Shown: positions 44,476-56,175 of the stretch, in pieces
How positions within the stretch are numbered: position 1 is the first letter of the stretch
Layout of the letters: the number at the start of each line of letters is the position of its first letter
NCBI RefSeq assembly: GCF_030317145.1
Contig: NZ_JASZYE010000004.1
Coordinates: forward strand, 310,001 to 374,000
Origin: Variovorax flavidus
Lineage (GTDB): Bacteria > Pseudomonadota > Gammaproteobacteria > Burkholderiales > Burkholderiaceae_C
Direction of reading: 5' to 3'
DNA length: 64,000 nucleotides
Position numbers and translations under genes: made by a program
The notes under the pieces: generated by a model
What the model was told of the DNA's origin: nothing
Databases searched by the model: none
What the model saw: the letters and a program-made list of their open reading frames with translations, nothing else

Positions 44476-45381
44476 TCAGTTCGCCCACGGCACGGGGCTT
44501 CCATGTCCGACCTGCAGCGCTGCCATGCGCTGCTCCAGCGGCGGATGGCTGGCGAACAGATGCATCCACGACGGGAGGCCGGCGAAGCCCAGCGTCCGCA
44601 GCGACTGCGGCAGCTCACCGGCTTCGATGCCGCCAAGACGGCCCAACGCGCGGATCATCGGCTCCGATGTTCCCAAGAGGCGTGCCGAACCCGCGTCGGC
44701 GCGGAACTCGCGGTGGCGCGAGAACCACGCCACGATCAGGGAAGCGGCGATTCCGAACACGATCTCGCAGGCGAACACCGTCGCGTAATAGCCGATCCCG
44801 CCGCCGGCGTGTTCGTCATCGTCGCGGCGAAGCACGAGCCTGTCGACCAGGTAGCCGACCATGCGCGCGAAGAACACCACGAAGGTGTTGACCACGCCCT
44901 GGACCAGGGTCATGGTCACCATGTCGCCGTTGGCCACGTGGGACACCTCGTGGCCGAGCACCGCCTCGATCTCCGCGCGGTTCATGCTTTGCATCAGGCC
45001 GGTCGACACGGCCACGAGCGATGCGTTGCGAAAGGCACCGGTCGCGAAGGCGTTGGGCGCACCCGGGTAGATCGCGACCTCCGGTAGGCCGATGCCCGCG
45101 CGCCTCGCCAGCGCGTGCACGGTGTCGCGCAGCCAGACCTCGTCGGCGCTCTGCGGCTGCTCGATGATCCGAGCGCCGGTGGACCATTTCGCGATCTGCT
45201 TGGACATCAGCAGCGAGATGAACGAACCGCCGAAGCCGATCACCAGCGAGAAGATCATCAGCGTGCCGACGTCCAACCCAGCGGCAGTCAGAAAGCGGTC
45301 CACGCCCAGCAGCCGCACGGTGACCGACATCACCATCATCACTGCGAGGTTGGTGGCGAGGAAGAGGAACAGACGCTTCAT
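44476..45381 (-). CDS. htpX: Membrane zinc metalloprotease HtpX
   Basis: 301 aa from ATG 45381 (AAGGAG upstream). Inner-membrane protease for quality control of membrane proteins. Two N-terminal transmembrane helices (FLFLATNLAVMMVMSVTVRL; LMIFSLVIGFGGSFISLLMS), zinc motif HEVSH in EIEAVLGHEVSHVANGDMVT near residue 146, two further helices around 160 and 200, and the third zinc ligand Glu in SRHREFRADAGSARL. First gene of an htpX-TrxR-like pair. Confidence 0.95.
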   Translation of the reverse strand: MKRLFLFLATNLAVMMVMSVTVRLLGVDRFLTAAGLDVGTLMIFSLVIGFGGSFISLLMSKQIAKWSTGARIIEQPQSADEVWLRDTVHALARRAGIGLPEVAIYPGAPNAFATGAFRNASLVAVSTGLMQSMNRAEIEAVLGHEVSHVANGDMVTMTLVQGVVNTFVVFFARMVGYLVDRLVLRRDDDEHAGGGIGYYATVFACEIVFGIAASLIVAWFSRHREFRADAGSARLLGTSEPMIRALGRLGGIEAGELPQSLRTLGFAGLPSWMHLFASHPPLEQRMAALQVGHGSPVPWAN

Positions 45382-45953
45382 CGGGCTTCTCCTTGAGTGG
45401 GGTTCGGCGCATTCGGTACTGCGAAGCGAGGGTCTCGTCGGATTCGAGAATCGTCGGCTCGGCATGCCTGCTCCTCATCTCCAATGATTGACTCTCGACG
45501 GGCCAGCGTAAGGCGCAGTGGCCGCAGTCGTCTTCCGGATTCCTGCGCATGCTGGCGAAGTCCGGCGCTGGGCAGTGCGTCGCATTTCAAGCACATGGCA
45601 TCGCGAGCGAAGGCCGCATGGCAGGTCACCGAGCGAGGCCTCGGCATCAAGAGGTCGTGAGCCCATTCCGTTGCGTCCGCATGATCAAGCAGCGACCGGC
45701 AGCCCCGGCATCTCTAACGGGCAGGCGGCCATACCGGCCTCACGCCGCGCAGCTTCAGGATGAATGCGCGGCAGTGGCTTGATTCGTTGCGCGCAGTCCC
45801 GCGACATAGCTGCGCAGGTCTGAGCAAGACCGCGCCGATCTGCCGACCTATTCTTCAAACAACCGACTTTCGCGCCATTGCGCCCGCGTGTGGTTGTCGG
45901 ATGGAAGTCGCTTCTCCCCAGCGGGCGCTGGATGAACAGATAGAGGATCAATC
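45382..45953. other. Intergenic region between divergent stress genes
   Basis: 572 bp between htpX (minus) and the BON gene (plus). A minus-strand frame of 90 codons (45378-45650) and short plus frames have no ribosome binding site and no recognisable content. This stretch probably holds the divergent promoters; I see no clear boxes. Confidence 0.45.
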
Positions 45954-46625
45954 ATGACCGTTGCTACCGCTGCCCGCACCGACGTCGATATTCAGAACGA
46001 GGTGCTGGCCGAACTGAAATGGGAACCACGCGTGCAATCCAACGAGATCGGCGTGGCCGTGAAAGAAGGCGTCGTCACGCTGACCGGCTATGTCGATTCC
46101 TACACCAAGCGCTGGGCCGCGGAAGAGGCTTCGCATCGCGTGCGCGGAGTGAAGGCTGTGGCCAACGACATCGAGGTCCGGCTGGGTTCCAGCTACGAGC
46201 GCACCGACTCGGATATTGCCGCCGCCGCAGCGCGCGCCCTGCAATGGGACATTCTGCTGGAGCGGGAAAAGATCGACGTCACCGTCTCCAAGGGCTGGGT
46301 CACGCTGAAGGGCACGGTCGATTGGCAATACAAGAAGCAGCAGGCCGAGCGGGTAGTGCGCAATCTCGCCGGCGTGAAGGGCGTCAGCAACCTGATCGAG
46401 ATGAAGCCCAAGGCGCAAGCTTCGGACATCAAGAAGCAGGTCGAGGAGGCACTGGTACGCAGTGCGCAGACCGACGCCGCGCGGATCACGGTCGAGGTAG
46501 ACGGTGGCAAGGTGACCCTCAAGGGCAGGGTGCGCGCCTGGGCCGAGCGCGAGGAAGCGGAGCGCGCGGCCTGGAAGGCGCCGGGCGTGAGCGCGGTCGA
46601 GAACCGCATCACGATCGGTCTTTGA
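45954..46625 (+). CDS. Protein with three BON domains (OsmY-like, cytoplasmic form)
   Basis: 223 aa, no signal peptide. Three successive BON domains of about 65 residues, each with the V-x-G-x-V strand pattern: IGVAVKEGVVTLTGYVDSYT, IDVTVSKGWVTLKGTVDWQY, ITVEVDGGKVTLKGRVRAWA. BON domains bind phospholipids; OsmY is periplasmic, but this one lacks a leader. First gene of a plus-strand stress run reaching clpK. Confidence 0.92.
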   Translation: MTVATAARTDVDIQNEVLAELKWEPRVQSNEIGVAVKEGVVTLTGYVDSYTKRWAAEEASHRVRGVKAVANDIEVRLGSSYERTDSDIAAAAARALQWDILLEREKIDVTVSKGWVTLKGTVDWQYKKQQAERVVRNLAGVKGVSNLIEMKPKAQASDIKKQVEEALVRSAQTDAARITVEVDGGKVTLKGRVRAWAEREEAERAAWKAPGVSAVENRITIGL

Positions 46626-46732
46626 GTCTGGCTCCGCACCTTTGCGGCACGAACGGCAGGATCGGGCAAGACAGGCCGTCGCCGGCGCTCTAGCCTCGGT
46701 CCTCCCACCGACTTATACGAAGGAGCATTCAG

Positions 46733-47350
46733 ATGTCGACCAATGCAGATCCTGGGGCGAATGACGAGTCATCGAATACGCAAGCCGACGGCGCGGCGTC
46801 CTGGATGCTGATCTTGCGCGGCGCATTCGCGATCCTTTTCGGGGTGCTCGCGATCGCGTGGCCGGGCCTGACGCTGATCCTGCTCCTGGCGATGTTCGCG
46901 GCCTACACGCTGGTGGGCGGTTTTTCCTCGGTGGCGGCCGCCTTCGTGAGGCGGCACAGCGATCGGCAATGGTGGCTGCTTCTGCTGCTGGGCAGCGTGA
47001 GCGTCGGGGCCGGCGTCTATACGCTGGTCTATCCCGCGCTGACCGCCCTCGTGCTGGTGCTGATCATGGGCGTCAACGCGGTATTGACCGGTGCGCTCGA
47101 CGTCGCGCTTGCGATCCGCCTGCGCCGCGTGCTGCGCGCCAGGTGGCCACTGGTGCTGAGCGGCATCGTCTCGCTGGTGTTCGGCGCGCTGGTCATCGCG
47201 GCGCCCGGGGCTGGCGCGCTGACCCTCGTGTGGCTGATCAGCCTGCATGCGGTGCTCACCGGAGTGCTCCTGCTCGGCGTGGGCCTGCACATCCGACGGG
47301 CAGCAAAAGAACCCGCGACGCACGCGCCGCTCGCATTGGGCAGCCATTGA
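46733..47350 (+). CDS. hdeD: HdeD-family acid-resistance membrane protein (DUF308)
   Basis: 205 aa with six hydrophobic segments after a polar 20-residue N-terminus: LRGAFAILFGVLAIAWPGLT, LAMFAAYTLVGGFSSVAAAF, LLLGSVSVGAGVYTLVYPAL, VLIMGVNAVLTGALDVALAI, LSGIVSLVFGALVIAAPGAG and VWLISLHAVLTGVLLLGVGL. The repeated G-x2-xxxG pattern and three helix pairs are typical of HdeD. HdeD homologues are a standard part of heat/stress-resistance loci. Confidence 0.9.
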   Translation: MSTNADPGANDESSNTQADGAASWMLILRGAFAILFGVLAIAWPGLTLILLLAMFAAYTLVGGFSSVAAAFVRRHSDRQWWLLLLLGSVSVGAGVYTLVYPALTALVLVLIMGVNAVLTGALDVALAIRLRRVLRARWPLVLSGIVSLVFGALVIAAPGAGALTLVWLISLHAVLTGVLLLGVGLHIRRAAKEPATHAPLALGSH

Positions 47351-47378
47351 GTCTTCAGTCTCAACAAGGAGCTCGAAC

Positions 47379-47942
47379 ATGACACTCGATCCACAGAAGT
47401 GGTTTCCCTTCAAGTTCAACCGAAGCGGCGCCGCCGAGCGGCCTGCCGACAGCGGCGCCACCGGCGAGGCTTCGTCGCAGGCGCGCTCGTCAACCGAGTG
47501 GCCCGCACCGACGAAGCTGCTGCAGGCGCTGGACCCCTTCAACATGCTACCGGGCCCGTTGCGCGGCGCATTCGGCGGGACAAGCGGGTGGTTCGGCGAC
47601 TTCGGCCCGGCCGTGTTCGAGCCGCGCATCGACATCTTCGACGACGGCGACGCATTGCGCCTCACGGCCGAGCTGCCAGGCATGGAAAAGAAGGACCTGG
47701 AAATAGACGTCGAAGACAACATCCTGGTGTTGCGCGGCGAGAAGCGCGTGGATGCCAAGCGGGTCGGGAAGGCCTGCTATCCGCTCGAGCGGGCCTTCGC
47801 CAGTTTCCAGCGCGTGCTGCCGCTGCACGATGGCGTGGACCTGGAGCACGCCGAGGCACGCTTCGACCAGGGCGTGCTGACGCTGCGATTGCCAAAGAAG
47901 GCCGGCGACACCAAGGCTTCGCGCAAGCTCGAAATCAAGTGA
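47379..47942 (+). CDS. Hsp20 small heat-shock protein, long N-terminal arm
   Basis: 187 aa from ATG 47379. An N-terminal arm of about 80 residues, polar then aromatic (LDPFNMLPGPLRGAF), precedes the alpha-crystallin domain: EPRIDIFDDGDALRLTAELP, GMEKKDLEIDVEDNILVLRG, FQRVLPLHDGVDLEHAEARF, DQGVLTLRLPKK. A longer arm than the pair at 18.7 kb suggests a separate sHsp class. Between hdeD (28 bp) and the PRC-barrel gene (30 bp), clearly one operon. Confidence 0.93.
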   Translation: MTLDPQKWFPFKFNRSGAAERPADSGATGEASSQARSSTEWPAPTKLLQALDPFNMLPGPLRGAFGGTSGWFGDFGPAVFEPRIDIFDDGDALRLTAELPGMEKKDLEIDVEDNILVLRGEKRVDAKRVGKACYPLERAFASFQRVLPLHDGVDLEHAEARFDQGVLTLRLPKKAGDTKASRKLEIK

Positions 47943-47972
47943 TTCCCTTCAACCCCTACGGAGTAAAACATC

Positions 47973-48425
47973 ATGGACACGAAACTTCTTCGCACCAGCA
48001 TCGTTTGTGCAATGCTCGGCCTCGGCCTGACGCAACTCGCCGGCGGCCAGGCAGCCCCTGACCCCGCGGCGCCGAAGGAAGCGGTCATCAAGGCAGCCCC
48101 GGCACCGGTGGCTGCGAAGGCCACGATTGGCGTGACCATCGCCGAAACCCAGTTGGTCGCCACCGGCTACCGCGCCTCGAAGCTGCTTCACCAAGATGTC
48201 TACAACGAGAAGGGCGAAAAGATCGGCAAGGTTGACGACCTCGTGGTCTCGACCGACGGCAACCTCTCGACCGCGATCGTGAACGTCGGCGGCTTTCTCG
48301 GCATGGGTAAGCACCTGGTTGCGATTCCGGTGCGTCAGTTCACGCACATAGCGCCGAAGGCCGTGCTGCCCAAGGCGAGCAAGGACGAACTGAAGGCCCT
48401 GCCGAAGTTCGAATACACCGCCTGA
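47973..48425 (+). CDS. Exported PRC-barrel domain protein
   Basis: 150 aa. Signal peptide (LLRTSIVCAMLGLGLTQLAG then QAA), an Ala/Pro linker, and a PRC-barrel at about residues 65-135: YRASKLLHQDVYNEKGEKIG, KVDDLVVSTDGNLSTAIVNV, GGFLGMGKHLVAIPVRQF. Periplasmic PRC-barrel proteins are common in Burkholderiales stress clusters; the ligand is unknown. It is 13 bp upstream of the clpK-like gene. Confidence 0.88.
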   Translation: MDTKLLRTSIVCAMLGLGLTQLAGGQAAPDPAAPKEAVIKAAPAPVAAKATIGVTIAETQLVATGYRASKLLHQDVYNEKGEKIGKVDDLVVSTDGNLSTAIVNVGGFLGMGKHLVAIPVRQFTHIAPKAVLPKASKDELKALPKFEYTA

Positions 48426-48438
48426 AGAAGGAGCAGTC

Positions 48439-51273
<2,835 letters not shown>

Positions 51274-51362
51274 GCGACGACGGCCGGAACGGCGTGTTCA
51301 AGCGCATGCTGCACACAACGATGGTGAACACGTGCGGTGCCGCGCTGTCGTCGAGCGACCTG

Positions 51363-54008
51363 CTAGCTTTCACGCGACCGACCGTGCAGCACCGGCGCGA
51401 GGTAGCGCGCCGTGAGGCTGCCTGCCGCGGCCACCTGCGCAGGTGCTCCTGCCACCACGACGCGGCCGCCTTCATGGCCTGCGCCAGGCCCCATGTCGAT
51501 CACCCAATCGCACGCTGCCACGACCCGCATGTCGTGCTCCACCACGATCACCGTGTTGCCGGCCGCGACCAGGCTGTCGAGTTGCAGCATCAGCTTGTCG
51601 ACGTCGGAGGGGTGGAGTCCGGTCGTGGGTTCGTCAAGGACGTAGAGACCGTTGCCACGTTGCGAGCGCTGCAGTTCGGTCGCGAGCTTGATGCGTTGTG
51701 CCTCGCCGCCCGAAAGCTCGGTGGCGGGCTGGCCCAGCCGCAGGTAGCCAAGCCCGATGGCCTGCAACAACATCAGCGGGCGCTCCACCGCAGGCTCGTC
51801 GATGAAGAAGCCGACGGCTTCGTCGACGGTCATGCGAAGAATGTCGGCGATGCTTTTCTCACGCCAGCGGATGGCGAGGGTTCTCTCGTTGTATCGCGCG
51901 CCGTGGCAGGTCGGGCAGGGCGCGTAGACGCTGGGCATGAACAGCAACTCCACGCTGACGAATCCCTCGCCCTCGCATGTGTCGCACCGCCCCTTGGCCA
52001 CGTTGAAAGAGAAGCGGCCTGCATCGAAGCGCCGCGCCCTGGCCGCCGGCGTGGCGGCGAACAGCTTGCGCACGTGGTCGAACAGCCCGGTGTAAGTGGC
52101 GAGGTTCGAACGCGGCGTACGGCCGATCGGCTTCTGGTCGACATGCACCAGCCTGCGCAACGATTCCGCGCCGCGGGCGATATGACCCGTGACGCGGTCC
52201 TGCGCCGCTGCCTCGATCCGGTCTTCCTCGTCCTGTGGCGCCTCGTGGCCGAGGTGCGCGGCGACGAGTTCTGTCAAGGCCCGCGTGACCAGGCTCGATT
52301 TGCCGGAGCCCGAAACACCGGTGACAGCCGCGAGCACGCCGAGCGGAAACTCGATGTTGAGTCGACTCAGGTTGTTGCAGCTGACTTGCGCGAGGGCGAG
52401 CCAGCCTGCGGGCTCGCGCGGCGTGCGGGGCGGCGGTGGCGCCGTGTCGAACAGGTAGCGCGCGGTATGCGACGCCCCGACCGCTCGAAGTCCGGCCGGC
52501 GGGCCGCTGAAGAGCACCTGGCCTCCCTTTTCGCCGGCATCGGGGCCGACATCGATGAGCCAGTCGGCACGCCGCATGATGTCGAGGTCGTGCTCGACGA
52601 CGAAGAGCGAATTGCCGGCCGCCTTGAGTCGGTCCAGCGCAGTCAGCAGAGCCTCGCTGTCTGCAGGGTGCAGGCCGGCGGAGGGTTCGTCGAGGACATA
52701 GACGACCCCGAACAGATTCGAGCGGATCTGCGTGGCCAATCGCATGCGTTGCTGTTCGCCGGGCGACAGCGTTGGCGTGAGGCGGTCGAGCGACAGATAG
52801 CCGAGCCCGAGTTCCAGCAGAGTCGTGACACGTTGGAGCACATCGTGGGCGATGCGTTGGGCGGCGATGCGTTTTTCCTCCGAGAGTGCTGGCGTGTGCC
52901 GCACGTCGGGGGCGGCAAGATGGGCCGACCCGCCAGCGGCCACGCGCTTCACCGTGGCGCGCTTGGCCGCGTCGCGACTGAGTACGTTGGCGTCGGGCTT
53001 CCCGGAAAAGGAGCCGCCCGCTGCCGGTGCCAGCACACCCGCCAGTTCGGACAGCGGCAGTTGCGACAGCGTGCCGATGTCGTGGCCCGCGAAAGTCACC
53101 GACAAGGCCTCGCGCTTCAGCCGGCGTCCTTTGCAGGTGGGACAGACACTGGGCTCCATGAACCGGGCGACGCGCTTTTTCATGAGGTCGCTCTGCGTGG
53201 TCGCAAAGGTGTGCAGTACGTAGTTGCGAGCGCCCGTGAAGGTTCCCTGGTAGCTCGGCTCCATCTTGCTGCGCAGTGCAGCCCGTGTTTCCGCGGGCGT
53301 GAACCCCGCGTACACGGGCACCGTCGGCCGCTCGTCCGTGAAGAGGATCCAGTCGCGCACCTTCTTCGGCAGGTCGCGCCACGGCTTGTCGACGTCATGG
53401 CCCAGCGTCACGAGGATGTCGCGCAGGTTCTGCCCATGCCATGCGGGCGGCCAGGCAGCGATGGCGCGTTCGCGAATCGTCAGCGAATCGTCCGGAACCA
53501 TCGTTCGCTCCGTGACTTCGTAGGTGCGCCCCAGCCCGTGGCACGTGGGGCAAGCACCCTGCACGGTGTTGGGCGAGAAGTCTTCAGCGTACAGCATCGG
53601 CTGGCGCGGCGGGTACGTGCCGGCGCGCGAATAGAGCATGCGCAATGAACTCGAAATCGTCGTCACGCTCCCGACGGACGAGCGCGAGCTGGACGTGCCG
53701 CGCTGCTGCTGCAACGCCACGGCGGGCGGCAGGCCTGTGATCGAGTCGAATTCGGGCACGCCGGCCTGGTCGATGAGACGGCGTGCATACGGTGCGACCG
53801 ATTCGAGGTAGCGCCGTTGCGCCTCGGCGTAGAGCGTGCCGAAGGCCAGCGAGGATTTGCCCGAACCCGAAACGCCGCTGAACACGACCAGTGCATCGCG
53901 TGGCAAGTCGACGTCCACATTCTTGAGGTTGTGTTCGCGTGCGCCGCGGACCCGGACGCATCGGTCTGTCCGTCTGCGGTCTTTGCTCTGCTCGGGATCG
54001 TCAACCAT
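51363..54008 (-). CDS. UvrA2-like excinuclease ABC subunit A paralogue
   Basis: 881 aa from ATG 54008. Tandem ABC ATPase of the UvrA family. First Walker A GVSGSGKSSLAFGTLY near residue 45; signature LSPGEQQRMRLATQI; second Walker A GVSGSGKSSLVTRALTE; signature LSGGEAQRIKLATELQRSQ; D-loop region LYVLDEPTTGLHPSDVDKL. Zinc modules CPTCHGLGRTYEVTE, CPTCKGRRLKREAL and CDTCEGEGFVSVEL...CPTCHGARYNERTL. It is shorter than UvrA (about 940) and resembles class II UvrA2, linked to damage or drug tolerance. Convergent with clpK. Confidence 0.9.
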   Translation of the reverse strand: MVDDPEQSKDRRRTDRCVRVRGAREHNLKNVDVDLPRDALVVFSGVSGSGKSSLAFGTLYAEAQRRYLESVAPYARRLIDQAGVPEFDSITGLPPAVALQQQRGTSSSRSSVGSVTTISSSLRMLYSRAGTYPPRQPMLYAEDFSPNTVQGACPTCHGLGRTYEVTERTMVPDDSLTIRERAIAAWPPAWHGQNLRDILVTLGHDVDKPWRDLPKKVRDWILFTDERPTVPVYAGFTPAETRAALRSKMEPSYQGTFTGARNYVLHTFATTQSDLMKKRVARFMEPSVCPTCKGRRLKREALSVTFAGHDIGTLSQLPLSELAGVLAPAAGGSFSGKPDANVLSRDAAKRATVKRVAAGGSAHLAAPDVRHTPALSEEKRIAAQRIAHDVLQRVTTLLELGLGYLSLDRLTPTLSPGEQQRMRLATQIRSNLFGVVYVLDEPSAGLHPADSEALLTALDRLKAAGNSLFVVEHDLDIMRRADWLIDVGPDAGEKGGQVLFSGPPAGLRAVGASHTARYLFDTAPPPPRTPREPAGWLALAQVSCNNLSRLNIEFPLGVLAAVTGVSGSGKSSLVTRALTELVAAHLGHEAPQDEEDRIEAAAQDRVTGHIARGAESLRRLVHVDQKPIGRTPRSNLATYTGLFDHVRKLFAATPAARARRFDAGRFSFNVAKGRCDTCEGEGFVSVELLFMPSVYAPCPTCHGARYNERTLAIRWREKSIADILRMTVDEAVGFFIDEPAVERPLMLLQAIGLGYLRLGQPATELSGGEAQRIKLATELQRSQRGNGLYVLDEPTTGLHPSDVDKLMLQLDSLVAAGNTVIVVEHDMRVVAACDWVIDMGPGAGHEGGRVVVAGAPAQVAAAGSLTARYLAPVLHGRSRES

Positions 54009-54287
54009 GGGACCCTTTCTTAGGCATCGTTCGTCGGGCCGCTTTGTCGGGCGGCGCCTGCACAGGCTCTGCACCTTGCACCTTGCGCTCTGTCGCACGG
54101 TTGCCTTGTAAGTCGCTGCCTCATCCGCGCACACGAACGGACCTCGCAGTCGATCCGCCAGGCAAGCCCAATCGATGGTATCTCGGGGTGACTCGGTACA
54201 CGACCAGCGCTTTCCTGCGTGCTAGGTGGGCGATGCGCTGTCACGGCGAAGGCTTTCGCCGCACATATTGAGACGCAGGAAGAAGCC

Positions 54288-54446
54288 ATGGCGGCTTTGC
54301 CAGATCCTCTTTCCAACGTTGCAGTCGGGCTAGGGCTCTTGGGAGTTTGGCGTTTCCCCTGGGACGACCTCGGAAAGCCGGACCCGTTTAAGACTCGCGA
54401 CCGTCATGTGCCCTCCGGTAAGGCGCGCGCCTCTGATGCCCGCTAA
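54288..54446 (+). CDS. Possible small protein
   Basis: 52 aa from ATG 54288 (AGGAAGAAG upstream): MAALPDPLSNVAVGLGLLGV, WRFPWDDLGKPDPFKTRD, then a basic tail. The composition is plausible but nothing else supports it. 54009-54287 upstream and 54447-54662 downstream show no other gene. Confidence 0.35.
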   Translation: MAALPDPLSNVAVGLGLLGVWRFPWDDLGKPDPFKTRDRHVPSGKARASDAR

Positions 54447-54662
54447 GCAGCGAATGCCGACGTCGAGGTTAGGACCGCTTGATGCTTGAAACCAGCCGCT
54501 GCAAGTTGCAGGAGCTAAGACGGCAGTGGGCCCGAAGCGGCTGTACGATTTTCTCTAGAGCGGCCGCTCGCGCCGTGTCGCTGTAAGACGGATAACGGTC
54601 TTTGCGGGCCACCTCCCGGGCTCACTTGGGAGAGACCCCGGGGCTTCGGTTCGGCCCGGAGA

Positions 54663-55322
54663 TCACTTTCTCGCGAAAATCGGTTGCTCGTAGTGCGCCA
54701 CGCGGATGGCTTGGCCGGCAATGCACAACTCGCGGAACTGATAGAGGAAGGCCGCGGTCGGCGCGGCGATCCACGTATCGCCCACGGGCATGCGCAAGAC
54801 AGGGTGCACGCTGTCTTCGATCGCATCGAGCAGCGGTGCATCCGGTCGCATGAACTCGGCCAGCGGGATGCGATGGACACTCGCCACTTCAGCATCGTTG
54901 GGCACCAGGCTTTTCGCCATCCCCGCCCACATGACGACAGGCGTGATGACAAATCCTGATCGCGTCGTGAAGTCATCCAGCTTGCCGAGAACCTGCTCCA
55001 TGCCGAGCTGCAGCCCGACCTCCTCGCGCAGTTCTCGCAGCGCAGCCGCTTCGGCAGACTCTCCGGGATCGATCGTTCCTCCGGGAAGCGCCCACTGACC
55101 TGCGTGCGCGCGAAGCTTTGCGGACCTGCGGGTCAGCAGAATCGCGGGACCGTCGCTCCAGGTCGGAGGAGGTTCAATGCCCGGAAGATTCCCGCCCGGC
55201 CCTTCTTCCAGAACGACGACTGCGACCGCAGCGGGCCGGAACGCTTTCGAGTCCATCACGAGGCGCTCTTGGCGCCCGAGACCGGAGCAGATGCGTCGTC
55301 TCAAGTTCTCGTCCAATGGCAT
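54663..55322 (-). CDS. NUDIX hydrolase, CoA pyrophosphatase (NudL)-like
   Basis: 219 aa from ATG 55322; the N-terminus MPLDENLRRRICSGL matches the usual start of NudL-type proteins. NUDIX box GGTIDPGESAEAAALRELRE then EVGL at about residues 93-115, preceded by AILLTRRSAKLRAHAGQWAL, the UPF0035-like 'TxRsxxLrxHxGqxxfPGG' pattern. Later parts GFVITPVVMWAG and EVASVHRIPLAEFM also fit. Predicted CoA or nucleotide diphosphate hydrolase; the substrate is inferred from family. Confidence 0.88.
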   Translation of the reverse strand: MPLDENLRRRICSGLGRQERLVMDSKAFRPAAVAVVVLEEGPGGNLPGIEPPPTWSDGPAILLTRRSAKLRAHAGQWALPGGTIDPGESAEAAALRELREEVGLQLGMEQVLGKLDDFTTRSGFVITPVVMWAGMAKSLVPNDAEVASVHRIPLAEFMRPDAPLLDAIEDSVHPVLRMPVGDTWIAAPTAAFLYQFRELCIAGQAIRVAHYEQPIFARK

Positions 55323-56175
55323 CTGGAGGCTGGGTCACAACCCTGAAGTAAATTCCGAAAGCGGCGCGAGCAGATCTGCGGCGAGCAGTTCGTCTGCGAA
55401 GGCGTGGGGCCAGCGTGTTGCGCCAAAATCATGCGCCCTTCAGATTCACTTCCCGACGGTGGCGGAAGCGGGCTCTGAGCAGGGCCGTGATCACCAGGTC
55501 AAGCCTGCGTTGGCGAATAGGCCAAGCGTGACGAACAATGCTGCACGGTCCGCAAACCCTTGACCAAAGTCGAGGAGCAGAGGGGCAAGGGACCACGGCA
55601 GAGCTCAAAGGATTGCGAACATGAGGAGGATGCTCTGTTCACTCGGCCGCAGCGTCGGGCGGCCAACGTCGCTGCCGGGTGGAGCATACGCCCGGCAACC
55701 ACCACGCGTGGCGATACAAGGTGGGTTGGCGAAGGGTGCTCATGGCTGAAATTGTGCGGCGAACGGAGCCCTAACACCCTGGCAATCTCACACGCGAGGT
55801 TTACGGATCTCGATCTTTGTGGCGTGTTGCCCACAAGGCGCGGAGGGCATTCAATCGGTTTGACCTATGCCGGAACGCCACAGGGCCGGTTCCCGAATAG
55901 TTGGCGATGAGACCATGAACGACATGGCACATCGGTAGACGCGGCGAAAGGAAGCGTTTCGCCGAAGCCCGCGATCCTGCCGAGGGGTTGGACCTTCGGT
56001 GGTGGAAATGTCTGGGGTCCCGCGTCAGGCCGCTGCCTTATGATCGTCGCCATCATGAAACCCGCTCGGAGGCTCTTGCCTCGCGCTGGGGCGCGGCTAT
56101 TCGCCAGCCTCCCCAGGCCATTTGGCCGGTCGCTGTTTGCGGGCTTCTTGAGCGGGCTCACTGCAGGCCTTGGAA
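55323..56175. other. Long intergenic region with one possible leader ORF
   Basis: 853 bp. The only frame worth noting is 56055-56186 (+), 43 aa, MKPARRLLPRAGARLFASLP, RPFGRSLFAGFLSGLTAGLG, overlapping the cyclase start by 11 bp. It is basic and amphipathic, has no clear ribosome binding site, and could be a leader or noise. Other frames have no support. Confidence 0.35.

Noticed and set aside
45378..45650. 90-codon minus-strand ORF upstream of htpX
   Set aside because: It overlaps the htpX start and ribosome binding site, and has no plausible start or family-like content.
51294..53648. 784-codon plus-strand frame inside the UvrA2 gene
   Set aside because: Shadow of the minus-strand UvrA2 coding sequence, with His/Arg-rich composition.
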